A DNA stretch of 36,145 bases from a virus: IMG/VR virus record IMGVR_UViG_3300043438_000762, positions 1 to 36,145 of that record; one strand, written 5' to 3'. A model generated the notes under the pieces. That model was not told where the DNA came from, searched no databases, and saw nothing but the letters and a program-made list of their open reading frames with translations. Shown here piece by piece: positions 14,175 through 22,539 of the stretch; the first letter of the stretch is position 1; every line of letters begins with the position of its first letter. A program made the translations under genes and the position numbers.

Positions 14175-15928
14175 ACTTTACAGAATTATTTGAGGGTGCA
14201 ACACCTAAATTACCCGGAGCAGTAGCGGGTATAAAAGTTATGAGCATGGATCAATTCCTAGCTCAATCAGGTGATGAACCGGAAGAAAAAATAGATGAAA
14301 TGTCTTCCGAAGAATTAGATAAAATGTCACCTGAAGAATTAGCACAGTTTACACATAGGGCTAGAAAAGATAAATCTAAAATAGATCCTAATGCAATTGA
14401 TCAGGCTTATGGTAAAAGTATGTCTATAATGTTCCCTGATAGCAATAAACGCAATACACAATCTACAAATAATAAACAACAAAACGTAAATGAAGGTATT
14501 ATAGGTGATGTATACAATAAATTAAAATCAATGGTCCTAAAAGTGTTGGGTAAGAAACTAGTCAAAAACCCAGAGGATCAAATTGCCTTTCAACGTATGA
14601 TGAGTAGAGTTACTGGGCCACTTGATACCACTCAATATTCAAAATTATGGCAAGACTATAAAAATGACAAACACTACTATGTTAGGTTACCAACGCTTCA
14701 GGATATGAACAACAGCGAACATATGTATTTGTGGTCTAATAGTTTATCACAATACGTAATGGATAAATTTCCAAACGCTTCGACGGAAGCATTACTGCAA
14801 GCTGTAGAAGGATTAACGCAGTTAGCAGTGAAAGACTTTAAACAAAGCTATCGTGATTTAGATGAAGCAACCAAACTTCCAGCACAAACACGTGAACTAA
14901 AAGGTCAAGAACTAGACGATTACTTAGATAGGATTCGTAATCGTGAAAAGGGTAAAACAGACAAATATAAACTACCTTACATACATCGCTCAAGTGTAGT
15001 AAAATACTACAATGAAGAAGGTAAACGCTACAATACAGACCAAATCAAAACAGCATTGGGTGTTCGTCCAAAGAAACTTCTTAAACAAAATGAGAAGATG
15101 AAACATAGCAACGGTGAACTAGAACAATTCTATAACATTGGCTTTGCCGCATTAGTTGGTATAGCATTAGATGAGGGTACTAACGAACTAATAGTAGTTA
15201 ATACATGTCCGGGCGCTGGTTCATGCAAAATAGAGTGTTTTGCTATGAAGGGCGGTAAGGTTCAATTTGAAGGTCCTTGGTTAAGTGATGGAAGAATACT
15301 AACTTTCTTATTAAATGATCCAGATGGTTTCTTCAATCAACTAAGTAATGAAATTACAAAAGAAGAAAAACTAGCACAAAAAGGTGGTTACAATCTAACT
15401 ATTCGTTGGCATGATGCTGGTGATTTCTTTAGTCCAGAATATCAAGACTTAGCATTTAAATTAGCAGCCTCTCACCCTGATGTTAAGTTCTATGCTTACA
15501 CAAAAATAGCAGATGCGGCATTAGGTCAAAAGCCAAGTAACTTCATTGTTAACTGGAGTGAAGGTGCAAGTACTAGCCAAGAAAAACAAGTTAAACAACA
15601 AGATCCGCAATTAGATGTAACAAAGAATAGTCGTATTGTTCCTAGTAAGTTATTCTATGACTTATTGAAGAAAGATGAGTCAGGTAAGTTAGATAAGACT
15701 GCTGATGGCGCATGGCAACCAAAAGACTTGGCTGCATTAGAAGAATTAAAAGATAGATTGGCAAATCAATATAATCTAAAACGTGATAGTATTATTGATT
15801 ACAATGAGATGATGGCTACACCACAGAAGAATAACATCAAGAAATGGAATGTTATTATTGCTCCGGGTGAGGGTGATATCAGTGCTAATAGGCAAGATGT
15901 ATTGTCTACATTATTATTAAAACATTAA
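14171..15928 (+). CDS. Gp88-family Cys-cluster protein, 585 aa
   Basis: The C-terminal half carries the Gp88-type cluster CPGAGSCKIECFA (C346, C352, C356), followed by RWHDAGDFFSPEYQDLA and FYAYTKIADAAL, the conserved features of this phage family of unknown function, whose three cysteines suggest a metal or Fe-S centre. The N-terminus starts MNFTELFEGATPK, matching the leader of the previous gene, then an acidic linker with SSEELDKMSPEEL. Residues about 110-300 are helical with no recognised domain. The start overlaps the previous stop (ATGA). Confidence 0.75.
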   Translation: MNFTELFEGATPKLPGAVAGIKVMSMDQFLAQSGDEPEEKIDEMSSEELDKMSPEELAQFTHRARKDKSKIDPNAIDQAYGKSMSIMFPDSNKRNTQSTNNKQQNVNEGIIGDVYNKLKSMVLKVLGKKLVKNPEDQIAFQRMMSRVTGPLDTTQYSKLWQDYKNDKHYYVRLPTLQDMNNSEHMYLWSNSLSQYVMDKFPNASTEALLQAVEGLTQLAVKDFKQSYRDLDEATKLPAQTRELKGQELDDYLDRIRNREKGKTDKYKLPYIHRSSVVKYYNEEGKRYNTDQIKTALGVRPKKLLKQNEKMKHSNGELEQFYNIGFAALVGIALDEGTNELIVVNTCPGAGSCKIECFAMKGGKVQFEGPWLSDGRILTFLLNDPDGFFNQLSNEITKEEKLAQKGGYNLTIRWHDAGDFFSPEYQDLAFKLAASHPDVKFYAYTKIADAALGQKPSNFIVNWSEGASTSQEKQVKQQDPQLDVTKNSRIVPSKLFYDLLKKDESGKLDKTADGAWQPKDLAALEELKDRLANQYNLKRDSIIDYNEMMATPQKNNIKKWNVIIAPGEGDISANRQDVLSTLLLKH

Positions 15929-15949
15929 GTTATGTGATTAAATATAGTA

Positions 15950-16690
15950 ATGACAAAACATTGCTTTATAGTGACCAGCGCGGTCAATACAAAATGGGGT
16001 ATGTATAACAATGAAACAAGGTTTAAACAAACGATTGACACCTTAGACAGTATACATAAATATGCCCCAAACAGTAAAATAATAATTATGGAATGCGCTG
16101 CCATTCCTTTAACAGAGTGGCAAACTCATGTACTAGGTGGCAAATCAAATTTGATTGTAGATTGGACTAATCATCATATAGTTCAACATATAAATGACCA
16201 ATCAAAAGATGAAAGTATATTAAAAAACTTTACAGAAATAAATTGTTTTCCCGGAACTATTGAACATTGTTTAGCAACAGATTTACTTAAAGATGTGGAT
16301 CGTGTACATAAAATATCAGGTAGATATACATTAAACGAACATTTTAATTTAGAATTATATGAAAATAATCAAAAAATTATAGTTGGACCTAAAAGACCAA
16401 GTCGCTTACCGTTCATATCAGCTTTAGTAGAGTTTGAATATCCATGTAGATTATGGAGTTGGCCGACTTCTATGTCTAGTGATATTGCAAAAATGTTTAA
16501 TGAAATGTTACCGTTTCTTGTTAAACATAGAGAAAGAAAATACATAAGTGAAACGGGTGAGGAACTGCAAGCATATATGGATCTTGAGCATTTATTATAT
16601 CGTTTCCTTGATCCAAATAAGGTTGAATCAGTTAGTAAATTAGGTCTTGATGGAAATCTGTCCTGGACAGGTGAACAAATTAATGATTAA
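15950..16690 (+). CDS. Glycosyltransferase-like protein, 246 aa
   Basis: The start CFIVTSAVNTKWG and the following RFKQTIDTLDSIHKYAPNSKIIIME resemble the first Rossmann-like unit of GT-A transferases, including the repeated-strand pattern. Later segments (KISGRYTLNEHF) look like an acceptor region. No clear DxD is present. Families with this start are common in aquatic T4-like phages (recollection). It lies 21 bases after the Gp88-like gene without a clear Shine-Dalgarno and converges with galE, overlapping it by 4 bases. Confidence 0.65.
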   Translation: MTKHCFIVTSAVNTKWGMYNNETRFKQTIDTLDSIHKYAPNSKIIIMECAAIPLTEWQTHVLGGKSNLIVDWTNHHIVQHINDQSKDESILKNFTEINCFPGTIEHCLATDLLKDVDRVHKISGRYTLNEHFNLELYENNQKIIVGPKRPSRLPFISALVEFEYPCRLWSWPTSMSSDIAKMFNEMLPFLVKHRERKYISETGEELQAYMDLEHLLYRFLDPNKVESVSKLGLDGNLSWTGEQIND

Positions 16691-17514
16691 TTTTTTAACA
16701 ATTGATCCATAGTATATAGATTACGCATGTAGGGTGATAACTTTTCTAGTACACTAGATTCAATATCACCCTTTCTTCTTGGACCGTATTTCACGTTGAA
16801 GTTAACATTATTGACTTTTTGAAATTCATCAACAATCTCTTTAACAGTCCATCCTACTCCGTGACCTAGACATTCAGTACTATTGCTAGGCTTTTCAATT
16901 GCTTGTTTCAATGCGTCACATATTTCATTAACATGAACATAATCACGTACACAGGTGCCGTCACTTGTATTGTAATCATTTCCAAAAATTGTAAATTCTT
17001 TTGTAGTTCTAGCTTGTATTAAATTGTACATTAATCCGTCTGGATTAGTCGGTTCATACCCATCATTACCTATTACGTTATAGAATCTAAAAATACTATA
17101 ATCTTGTTGTTTATGTTTTGTGCAATATTCTCTAACAACATCTTCAGCGGCACGTTTACTGATACCATAAGCACTAGAACAATCTTGTGCGGCACCTGTA
17201 CTAGCAAAGATAAAGTTTTTAGTTTTTATCTTGTTAATCACATTCATAGTACCGTTTAGATTAGTGATATAGTATTTGATTGGTATCTGTTCACTTTCAC
17301 CCACACGTACTAATGCCGCTAAATGAATTACGCTATCATATTCAATGTCGTTGGGTATAACAAATTGTCTATTAATATCACAACGATAAAACTCATTTAA
17401 TGGTGCTTGGGGTTCTTCAATATCTAGCCCGTGAACTTCATAATCATTGGCTAACATCTTGGATAGATGTGAACCGATATATCCTGAGCAACCTGTAATT
17501 AAAATCTTTTTCAT
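16687..17514 (-). CDS. galE: NAD-dependent sugar epimerase, UDP-glucose 4-epimerase-like, 275 aa
   Basis: An extended short-chain dehydrogenase: NAD-binding GCSGYIGSH (8-16), the acidic strand end GLDIEE (29-34), catalytic ST (105-106) and Y116-x3-K120 in AYGISK. It interconverts nucleotide sugars, typically UDP-glucose and UDP-galactose. It is shorter than bacterial GalE (about 340). The ATG overlaps the upstream glycosyltransferase by 4 bases, so the two probably make and transfer the same sugar. The precise substrate is not deducible. Confidence 0.88.
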   Translation of the reverse strand: MKKILITGCSGYIGSHLSKMLANDYEVHGLDIEEPQAPLNEFYRCDINRQFVIPNDIEYDSVIHLAALVRVGESEQIPIKYYITNLNGTMNVINKIKTKNFIFASTGAAQDCSSAYGISKRAAEDVVREYCTKHKQQDYSIFRFYNVIGNDGYEPTNPDGLMYNLIQARTTKEFTIFGNDYNTSDGTCVRDYVHVNEICDALKQAIEKPSNSTECLGHGVGWTVKEIVDEFQKVNNVNFNVKYGPRRKGDIESSVLEKLSPYMRNLYTMDQLLKN

Positions 17515-18848
17515 AATCCCTCAAATAATGATAGACCTTCAGTTTCTTCTACTGGTTCAAAACTAGGGTCTTTTGTCAAAAATGTATCGTCATCGGTATA
17601 GATAACTCTAAACTTATGCTTATTAGTTAATACACTACGCACATCATCAATACAGATAATACTACGGTTTAAATCATTAATGTAATCTTGTAACCTTACT
17701 GTATTCTCGCTACAAATCTTTGCTGTATTGCTATTAGATTGTTTAGGCTTAAAGTCTCTAAAACATTCCATCCATTTATGAAATACGCCAGCTTCTTGTT
17801 CCTGTGCGTGTTGTAATGATCCCAAGTTATACCATCTTTCTGCTTTTTCAAAAATATCATATAACTCTTTAGCTTTACTTGCCATATCTTTTTTAGTACA
17901 AGTATAGAAAAAACTTTTATTGAAGTTATTAATCCAGCGTTGATTCTCTAATACAAGTGTAGGCATTTGAATATGTTGTTCATAGAATGCCATACCATAA
18001 CTCTCTACTGTACTAGGATTAAAAGCAATTCTAGCACTGGTCATAAAGTCAACTTTCTCTTTACCAATAATACTTACACGAATTTCGTAGGGTACACCAA
18101 TCTTCTGTAGTCGATCTTCAAACTTCTTAGCACCATTCGCACTAGTCATTACCTTAGCAGGCAATTTTGTTTGTTCAATCAAGTCTAAGAATAGTTCAGG
18201 ATTCTTACCTTCCTCCCAACGTCCTACAAACAATATACCTTCACGTGGTTTATGATGTTCTTCTAGTAACCCACGTTCAGTAATTGGGATAGGTAAGTGA
18301 TATGACGATTCATTTAAATGTATTTGATTGAATTTACTCTGTGTTCCCACATCAATATTTGTTAAACTTAATTGGTGACGCATTGCTACATTAGTGTTGA
18401 ACAAGAAGGGATTCTTAGTGTCTGTAAATATCTGGCTTTCTAAATGAGTATATGCAATGATTTGAATAACATCTTCAAGACCCATAGTACTAGCTACTTG
18501 TACTGTTTCATAGGTGTTACATATCAATGCATCATATAAATTATGTTCTAATGCTTCCACAATTGCTGTACGAAAGTTAGCCATTCGTTCATAACAAAAT
18601 GTATCACCATACATAAAGATATTGCTATGGTCAGTATACTTTAATGATTCTAATGGAGCAATGATATTCGCAGGAATAGATTTAATAAACTCTGTATCTT
18701 GTGGTTCTTTGTCTGTAATAATATCAACCTTGATATTATGTTGATCCATTAGTTCACAGAAGCTTTTAGTAAATTGTCCTATTCCCCCGTGTGGTATTAA
18801 TGTTTGATAGCTTACTAAAAAGCCAATTCGTTTATCATATGTTTTCAT
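17511..18848 (-). CDS. GT-B glycosyltransferase, 445 aa
   Basis: The N-terminal domain starts RIGFLVSYQTLIPHGGIGQF (8-27), with the GGIG loop of GT4 enzymes. The C-terminal domain has ILFVGRWEEGKNPELFLDLI (205-224) and the nucleotide-sugar site NPSTVESYGMAFYE (277-290) with two Glu residues spaced as in GT4. The last 75 residues form an extra acidic tail, perhaps for protein contact. It could glucosylate DNA, as T4 does, or modify lipopolysaccharide or virions. It overlaps the small gene upstream by ATGA. Confidence 0.82.
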   Translation of the reverse strand: MKTYDKRIGFLVSYQTLIPHGGIGQFTKSFCELMDQHNIKVDIITDKEPQDTEFIKSIPANIIAPLESLKYTDHSNIFMYGDTFCYERMANFRTAIVEALEHNLYDALICNTYETVQVASTMGLEDVIQIIAYTHLESQIFTDTKNPFLFNTNVAMRHQLSLTNIDVGTQSKFNQIHLNESSYHLPIPITERGLLEEHHKPREGILFVGRWEEGKNPELFLDLIEQTKLPAKVMTSANGAKKFEDRLQKIGVPYEIRVSIIGKEKVDFMTSARIAFNPSTVESYGMAFYEQHIQMPTLVLENQRWINNFNKSFFYTCTKKDMASKAKELYDIFEKAERWYNLGSLQHAQEQEAGVFHKWMECFRDFKPKQSNSNTAKICSENTVRLQDYINDLNRSIICIDDVRSVLTNKHKFRVIYTDDDTFLTKDPSFEPVEETEGLSLFEGL

Positions 18849-19021
18849 TTTGTTTCATTTACTGTGGGAACATCCTGCCAATCAGTCCATTCACGTTTTT
18901 TAGTAAAGCTACCTTGAATAGTGGTTGTACTATAATCTGTTACTTCAAATTGTGTTCTATATTGTAACACTTTTTCAAATCCGTCTGACGCTTTTCGGAC
19001 AAGATATCTTAATTCATACAT
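18845..19021 (-). CDS. Conserved small protein, 58 aa
   Basis: ATG at 19019-19021, TGA at 18845-18847. The protein begins MYELRYLVRKASDGFEKVLQ and ends with WTDWQDVPTV, a combination I associate with short proteins of T4-like aquatic phages. It looks all-beta. Function unknown. AAGGT precedes the start, and the ATG of the next gene overlaps its stop (ATGA). Confidence 0.72.
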   Translation of the reverse strand: MYELRYLVRKASDGFEKVLQYRTQFEVTDYSTTTIQGSFTKKREWTDWQDVPTVNETK

Positions 19022-19025
19022 ATAT

Positions 19026-19247
19026 TTACCTTGTTAGTTTCCATATAATATGGGCATTCTTATCGTGCCATCTATACTCTAAGATAGACTCTCCGGGCCC
19101 TGTAATAATTCTAGTCATACGATAAGCCTTCTTTAACCAAATACGGTTACCAGTTAAGTAGCAAGTTTCAGGTAACCAAGCAAATTTATACTCAGTACCT
19201 ATCATCATTTTACTATAGAACGAATCGTATGCTTGTGTTTGTGGCAT
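19026..19247 (-). CDS. Hypothetical protein, 73 aa
   Basis: Not recognised. Trp- and Tyr-rich with a C-terminal EYRWHDKNAHIIWKLTR segment. ATG at 19247 overlaps the queE stop by one base (TGATG) and has GGGG upstream; an ATG at 19259 would add four residues without a ribosome binding site. Confidence 0.7.
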   Translation of the reverse strand: MPQTQAYDSFYSKMMIGTEYKFAWLPETCYLTGNRIWLKKAYRMTRIITGPGESILEYRWHDKNAHIIWKLTR

Positions 19248-20095
19248 CAAGTACCCCATTCGTTTTTAAACAATGGTACTTGAAGTCTATCACTATAACG
19301 ATAACCACGATTCATTGCTTCTATAGCAACATTCTTGGCATTCAAACTGTAGATACTTTCTACACCACCGCATGGCATAAAGTATACAGGGCCTCTAAAG
19401 CCACCATTACGAAACTCTTGCACAGCTACATCAGCTTCTAACGCATCTTCCTTAGTAGCGATAACAAACTTCAAATATACAAAGCCAACAGTTTCATATT
19501 GACGAATGATATTAGGACAAATTGCGTCTTCCCACTTCTCACCACTGATACTTAGTTTAGGACTAACACTAAATGTAAGTGCGTTCTTTTCTCTGTTAAT
19601 CTTCCATTGTTGTAGATATGTTGAAAGGTCTTGACTTAGTTCTTGTGTGCCGTTAGTTTCAAAAGTAATCTCTTTTAATGCTCTCATTTTTTCGTTTGAA
19701 AGTAGTTCAGGATACGCTCTTTGCCAGCCAAGTAGAGGTTCTCCACCAGTGATAACAAGGTGTTCATCCATCCAGCGATTATGAGGAAGCATGTCCATAA
19801 TGCTGTCAACAATACTATCGGTACTAAGCATAGGACTAAGATGCTTAAACCTAGGATCCCAACTAGCATAACTATCACACCCAGTACTAACCAACGGTAA
19901 TTTTTTATAATCATCATAATAGTGAACCCTTGACGCAATATCTTCTACTTCTTTACTAGTTTGACCTTTAGGCATGCCAAATCCTGCGCATGTAAAGTTG
20001 CAACCAAATGTTCTTAGAAAAACACTAGGTACCCCCATGTAACGACCCTCACCCTGAATGCTATAGAATAGTTCTGAAATTTTTAACTGTGACAT
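19247..20095 (-). CDS. queE: QueE, 7-carboxy-7-deazaguanine synthase, with split Cys motif, 282 aa
   Basis: A radical SAM enzyme that turns 6-carboxytetrahydropterin into 7-carboxy-7-deazaguanine. ISELFYSIQGEGRYMG (6-21) and VFLRTFGCNFTC (25-36) are family features, as are VITGGEPLL and FETNGT later. The usual Cx3Cx2C is split: C32 and C36 are followed by about 36 extra residues before C73 in TGCDSYASW, which matches the third Cys and CDT-x-Y-x-W of normal QueE. It follows queD directly with ATG next to its stop. The product probably feeds DpdA. Confidence 0.9.
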   Translation of the reverse strand: MSQLKISELFYSIQGEGRYMGVPSVFLRTFGCNFTCAGFGMPKGQTSKEVEDIASRVHYYDDYKKLPLVSTGCDSYASWDPRFKHLSPMLSTDSIVDSIMDMLPHNRWMDEHLVITGGEPLLGWQRAYPELLSNEKMRALKEITFETNGTQELSQDLSTYLQQWKINREKNALTFSVSPKLSISGEKWEDAICPNIIRQYETVGFVYLKFVIATKEDALEADVAVQEFRNGGFRGPVYFMPCGGVESIYSLNAKNVAIEAMNRGYRYSDRLQVPLFKNEWGT

Positions 20096-20577
20096 TATTC
20101 AAACTCTCTATCTTCACGATGACCATTACGTCCTGCCATATTATTATCAGTCTCACGTACCTCTACTCTACAGCACCATACACGCTTTGCTTCTTCACTA
20201 CCGCAGTTAGGTAAAAAGATTGTATTAACGTATTCATATAAGAAGTCAGCAATACCTTCACAACCAGTACGTTCTACTTCTGTAATCTTTGCTAGTTTTA
20301 ATCGACCTAGTTCTAATAGATGTTCACGCATTGGGTCATCTTGTGCGACTAGTAGAGTATGGTCAAACCATTCTTCTAGTTTATCTTTAAGTGGTCGTAG
20401 TCCACCGAAGTCAGTTACCCAGTTACGGGCATCTAATGTATCAGCTTCAAATTCAAAGTGAAAACTCATAGCATAGCCATGAATTAAGTTACAATGACTG
20501 TCAGCACGCCATTGACGATATGCGACAGGACCTATTTGTCTGTATGTCTTTGTTGAAAAGAATTTTTTGTTTGCCAT
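20095..20577 (-). CDS. queD: QueD-like 6-carboxytetrahydropterin synthase, 160 aa
   Basis: This T-fold enzyme makes 6-carboxytetrahydropterin from dihydroneopterin triphosphate. DSHCNLIHGY (26-35) matches the Cys-x3-His-Gly region, with C29 as the likely catalytic Cys. VTDFGGLRPLK, WFDHTLL and the final RVEVRETDNN follow the family. The usual HGH reads HGY here, and the earlier AAH zinc ligand is not obvious, so the metal site appears altered. It has a perfect promoter (20596-20624) and AGGAG before ATG, and leads the queD-queE unit. Confidence 0.85.
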   Translation of the reverse strand: MANKKFFSTKTYRQIGPVAYRQWRADSHCNLIHGYAMSFHFEFEADTLDARNWVTDFGGLRPLKDKLEEWFDHTLLVAQDDPMREHLLELGRLKLAKITEVERTGCEGIADFLYEYVNTIFLPNCGSEEAKRVWCCRVEVRETDNNMAGRNGHREDREFE

Positions 20578-20595
20578 GATTTTCTCCTATGTTAG

Positions 20596-20624
20596 ATTAT
20601 AGCATAGAACGCAGAATTTGTCAA
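20596..20624 (-). promoter_or_regulatory. Perfect sigma-70 promoter of queD-queE
   Basis: Minus strand TTGACA (20619-20624), 17 bases, TATAAT (20596-20601). A 6-bp inverted repeat (AACCGG at 20623-20628, CCGGTT at 20645-20650) touches the -35 box and could be an operator. Confidence 0.87.
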
Positions 20625-20654
20625 CCGGGGTGATGTTCTATAGACCGGTTATAG

Positions 20655-21125
20655 TTATTTACTATTTTTTAATTGTTCTGCTTCGGCAACCCGTTTTCGC
20701 AAACTACTAGAACTGAAACTATGGTCACGTCTATTGAATATTACTTGTATAGCACGACCTGCTCCCTCATTACGTCCGGTAAAGTTCTTATCCTCATACT
20801 CTGTACCTAAAATACGAACATCTAATGGAAGTATCAATAACAAGTCAATCAAGTCTTGTTCAGTTTGATAGACAACAACTTCATCAACATAACGACAAGC
20901 CGCCAGTTGAATCTGTCGTTCTACGATACTTTGAATAGGTTTATTCTTAGTATCAGGTCTATCAATAGTAGGATCAGTTTGCAATCCGCATATTAGATAA
21001 TCACAATGATTTTTTGCTTCGCTTAACATAGCAACATGTCCTGCATGAAGCATATCAAATGTGCTGAAGGTAATGCCAATCTTTTTACCTTGTAATTTTA
21101 ATTCTTTAATGTGATTAAAAATCAT
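20655..21125 (-). CDS. Cytidylyltransferase-like nucleotidyltransferase, 156 aa
   Basis: A member of the HxGH nucleotidyltransferase superfamily: GITFSTFDMLHAGHVAML (17-34) holds the nucleotide-binding HAGH, and SFSSSSLRKR (136-145) matches the C-terminal phosphate-binding motif. The TagD-like arrangement suggests glycerol-3-phosphate or a sugar phosphate as substrate, with CTP. ATG at 21125 overlaps the upstream stop (ATGA); a GTG at 21143 is less likely. It sits between the folE and que genes and probably feeds the sugar or polyol pathway of the nearby glycosyltransferases. Confidence 0.83.
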   Translation of the reverse strand: MIFNHIKELKLQGKKIGITFSTFDMLHAGHVAMLSEAKNHCDYLICGLQTDPTIDRPDTKNKPIQSIVERQIQLAACRYVDEVVVYQTEQDLIDLLLILPLDVRILGTEYEDKNFTGRNEGAGRAIQVIFNRRDHSFSSSSLRKRVAEAEQLKNSK

Positions 21126-21358
21126 TTTGAAAGAGTTCTCCACATTTTAGTTTGCTCATGCTCTTTTAAGAATTCATCTTCACCTACAAATGTAGGAGCA
21201 TCAGCCATAATCTCATCAAGCAACCATTTAATACGATGTAAATCTTTTTTAATTTCAAATTGATTAAAGCCGTCATTATAGTTGCTATGTAGTTCTACAC
21301 CAGACATATAGATTTGATGATGTACACTGTTGTAGTCCATTTGTTTACGCATTCCCAT
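21122..21358 (-). CDS. Conserved hypothetical protein, 78 aa
   Basis: A helical protein with YNDGFNQFEIKKDLHRIKWLL in its middle (cut here by family memory only), a pattern shared by small genes of T4-like aquatic phages. Function unknown. Its ATG overlaps the folE stop (TAATG) and its end overlaps the nucleotidyltransferase gene (ATGA). Confidence 0.75.
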   Translation of the reverse strand: MGMRKQMDYNSVHHQIYMSGVELHSNYNDGFNQFEIKKDLHRIKWLLDEIMADAPTFVGEDEFLKEHEQTKMWRTLSK

Positions 21359-22041
21359 TATTTACAACCCTTGTTAGCAATTTGTAAAAACTCTTGTCTT
21401 GCCGCTAGATCAGTTTTGAAACCTCCGCCTAAACGACTGGTAACAGTACTAGATCCTGTATCTTCTACACCACGACTTTTAACACAATAGTGTTGTGCAT
21501 CAATCATAACTGCAACATCTTCTGTATCAAGGATGAACTGTAAGGTGTGAAAAATCTGCTCTGTTAACCTCTCTTGAATCTGAGGTCTTTTGCTAAAATA
21601 TTCTACAATACGGTTTATCTTACTAAGCCCTAATACTTTTTGTTTAGGGACATAAGCTACAGTAGCCAATCCATCAATCACTACAAAGTGATGTTCGCAG
21701 TTAGATTGAACATTAACATTACGCTCTACAACCATTTCGTTGTATCGCATCTTGTTGTCAACTGTTGTACATTTAGGGAATGCTTCATAATCTAATCCCC
21801 AAAATATTTCATTAACATACATCTTAGCAACACGTTTAGGTGTCTCAATCAAACTATCATCAGACAAATCTAATCCAAGTGTTTTCATAATCTCGGCAAA
21901 TAACGGCTCAATGACCGCAATCTTATCTTTGCGATCCGGGATTAGTGATTTAATAGTTGGAGTTTCAACACCCATTTTAACTAAGTGTTCATGTACTTGT
22001 TGACCCAATATTGGATCGGTTTTTGTTTTATTATAACTCAT
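21358..22041 (-). CDS. folE: GTP cyclohydrolase I, FolE, 227 aa
   Basis: Catalyses GTP to 7,8-dihydroneopterin triphosphate, the first step toward folate and 7-deazaguanines. Zinc ligands are visible in NCEHHFVVIDG (C115, H118 region) and QHYCVKSRGVED (C186), with GLSKINRIVEYFSKRPQIQE (138-157) in between. The length matches bacterial FolE. ATG at 22041 is chosen for AAGGAAGG upstream, rather than 22098. With queD, queE and dpdA on the same strand it almost certainly supplies DNA modification. Confidence 0.93.
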   Translation of the reverse strand: MSYNKTKTDPILGQQVHEHLVKMGVETPTIKSLIPDRKDKIAVIEPLFAEIMKTLGLDLSDDSLIETPKRVAKMYVNEIFWGLDYEAFPKCTTVDNKMRYNEMVVERNVNVQSNCEHHFVVIDGLATVAYVPKQKVLGLSKINRIVEYFSKRPQIQERLTEQIFHTLQFILDTEDVAVMIDAQHYCVKSRGVEDTGSSTVTSRLGGGFKTDLAARQEFLQIANKGCK

Positions 22042-22076
22042 AGATAACCTTCCTTTGTGATGGTTTTGTTTTGATA

Positions 22077-22109
22077 TTGTGTTACCGTTGTGTAACACAA
22101 GTATTTATC
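22077..22109 (-). promoter_or_regulatory. GATAAATA motif and 9-bp hairpin in the folE leader
   Basis: Minus strand GATAAATA (22102-22109), then TTGTGTTAC (22092-22100) pairing with GTAACACAA (22077-22085) across a 6-base loop. No T-run follows, so it is not a terminator. It could be a late-type promoter with a structured leader or an operator. Confidence 0.45.
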
Positions 22110-22332
22110 ACTTTGTTTTAACAACTGATTTTTTTGATTTAGCCTTAACTGAAGGCTTCATATTAGCAAGTTCAGCACTAGCGCAGGCTTCACGAACCTC
22201 TTTAACTAATGCATCCCAATCCCATTTTAATTCAGAACGGCCATCAGGGAAAGTAGTCACGGTTAAGTGACTACCTTTTGTTACTATTGGCAATGAATTA
22301 ACTTCTTCAAGTTGAATTTTCTTGCGAGCCAT
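22108..22332 (-). CDS. Conserved hypothetical protein, 74 aa
   Basis: The N-terminal half has VNSLPIVTKGSHLTVTTFP and a DGRSELKWDWDAL segment, a pattern I associate with T4-like aquatic phages. The C-terminus is Lys/Ser-rich (KAKSKKSVVKTK), perhaps for nucleic acid contact. Function unknown. It follows the previous gene by two bases. Confidence 0.76.
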   Translation of the reverse strand: MARKKIQLEEVNSLPIVTKGSHLTVTTFPDGRSELKWDWDALVKEVREACASAELANMKPSVKAKSKKSVVKTK

Positions 22333-22334
22333 AA

Positions 22335-22529
22335 TTAAGTCTTAGCTTTTGCTTCTGCACGTGCGGCTTTTTCTGCCGTAATTTCATTACGGCGGGCCTT
22401 AACTGCCTTAGCTAATTCTGCTAATGCTTTACGGGCACGTGTACCAGCGGCTGCATTACCTTTGTTAAACTTATCATTCTCAGCATTGTATGCTTCTAAA
22501 CTTGTTTCAATATCATTTTGTGCGCTCAT
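22335..22529 (-). CDS. Small histone H1-like basic protein, 64 aa
   Basis: An Ala/Lys/Arg-rich helical protein with AGTRARKALAELAKAVKARR (27-46), like the histone H1-like proteins (Hc1-type) reported in bacteria and phages; probably DNA-binding. ATG at 22529 follows AAGGAG; a longer frame from 22577 would overlap the upstream gene without a ribosome binding site. Confidence 0.72.
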   Translation of the reverse strand: MSAQNDIETSLEAYNAENDKFNKGNAAAGTRARKALAELAKAVKARRNEITAEKAARAEAKAKT

Positions 22530-22539
22530 AATTTTCTCC

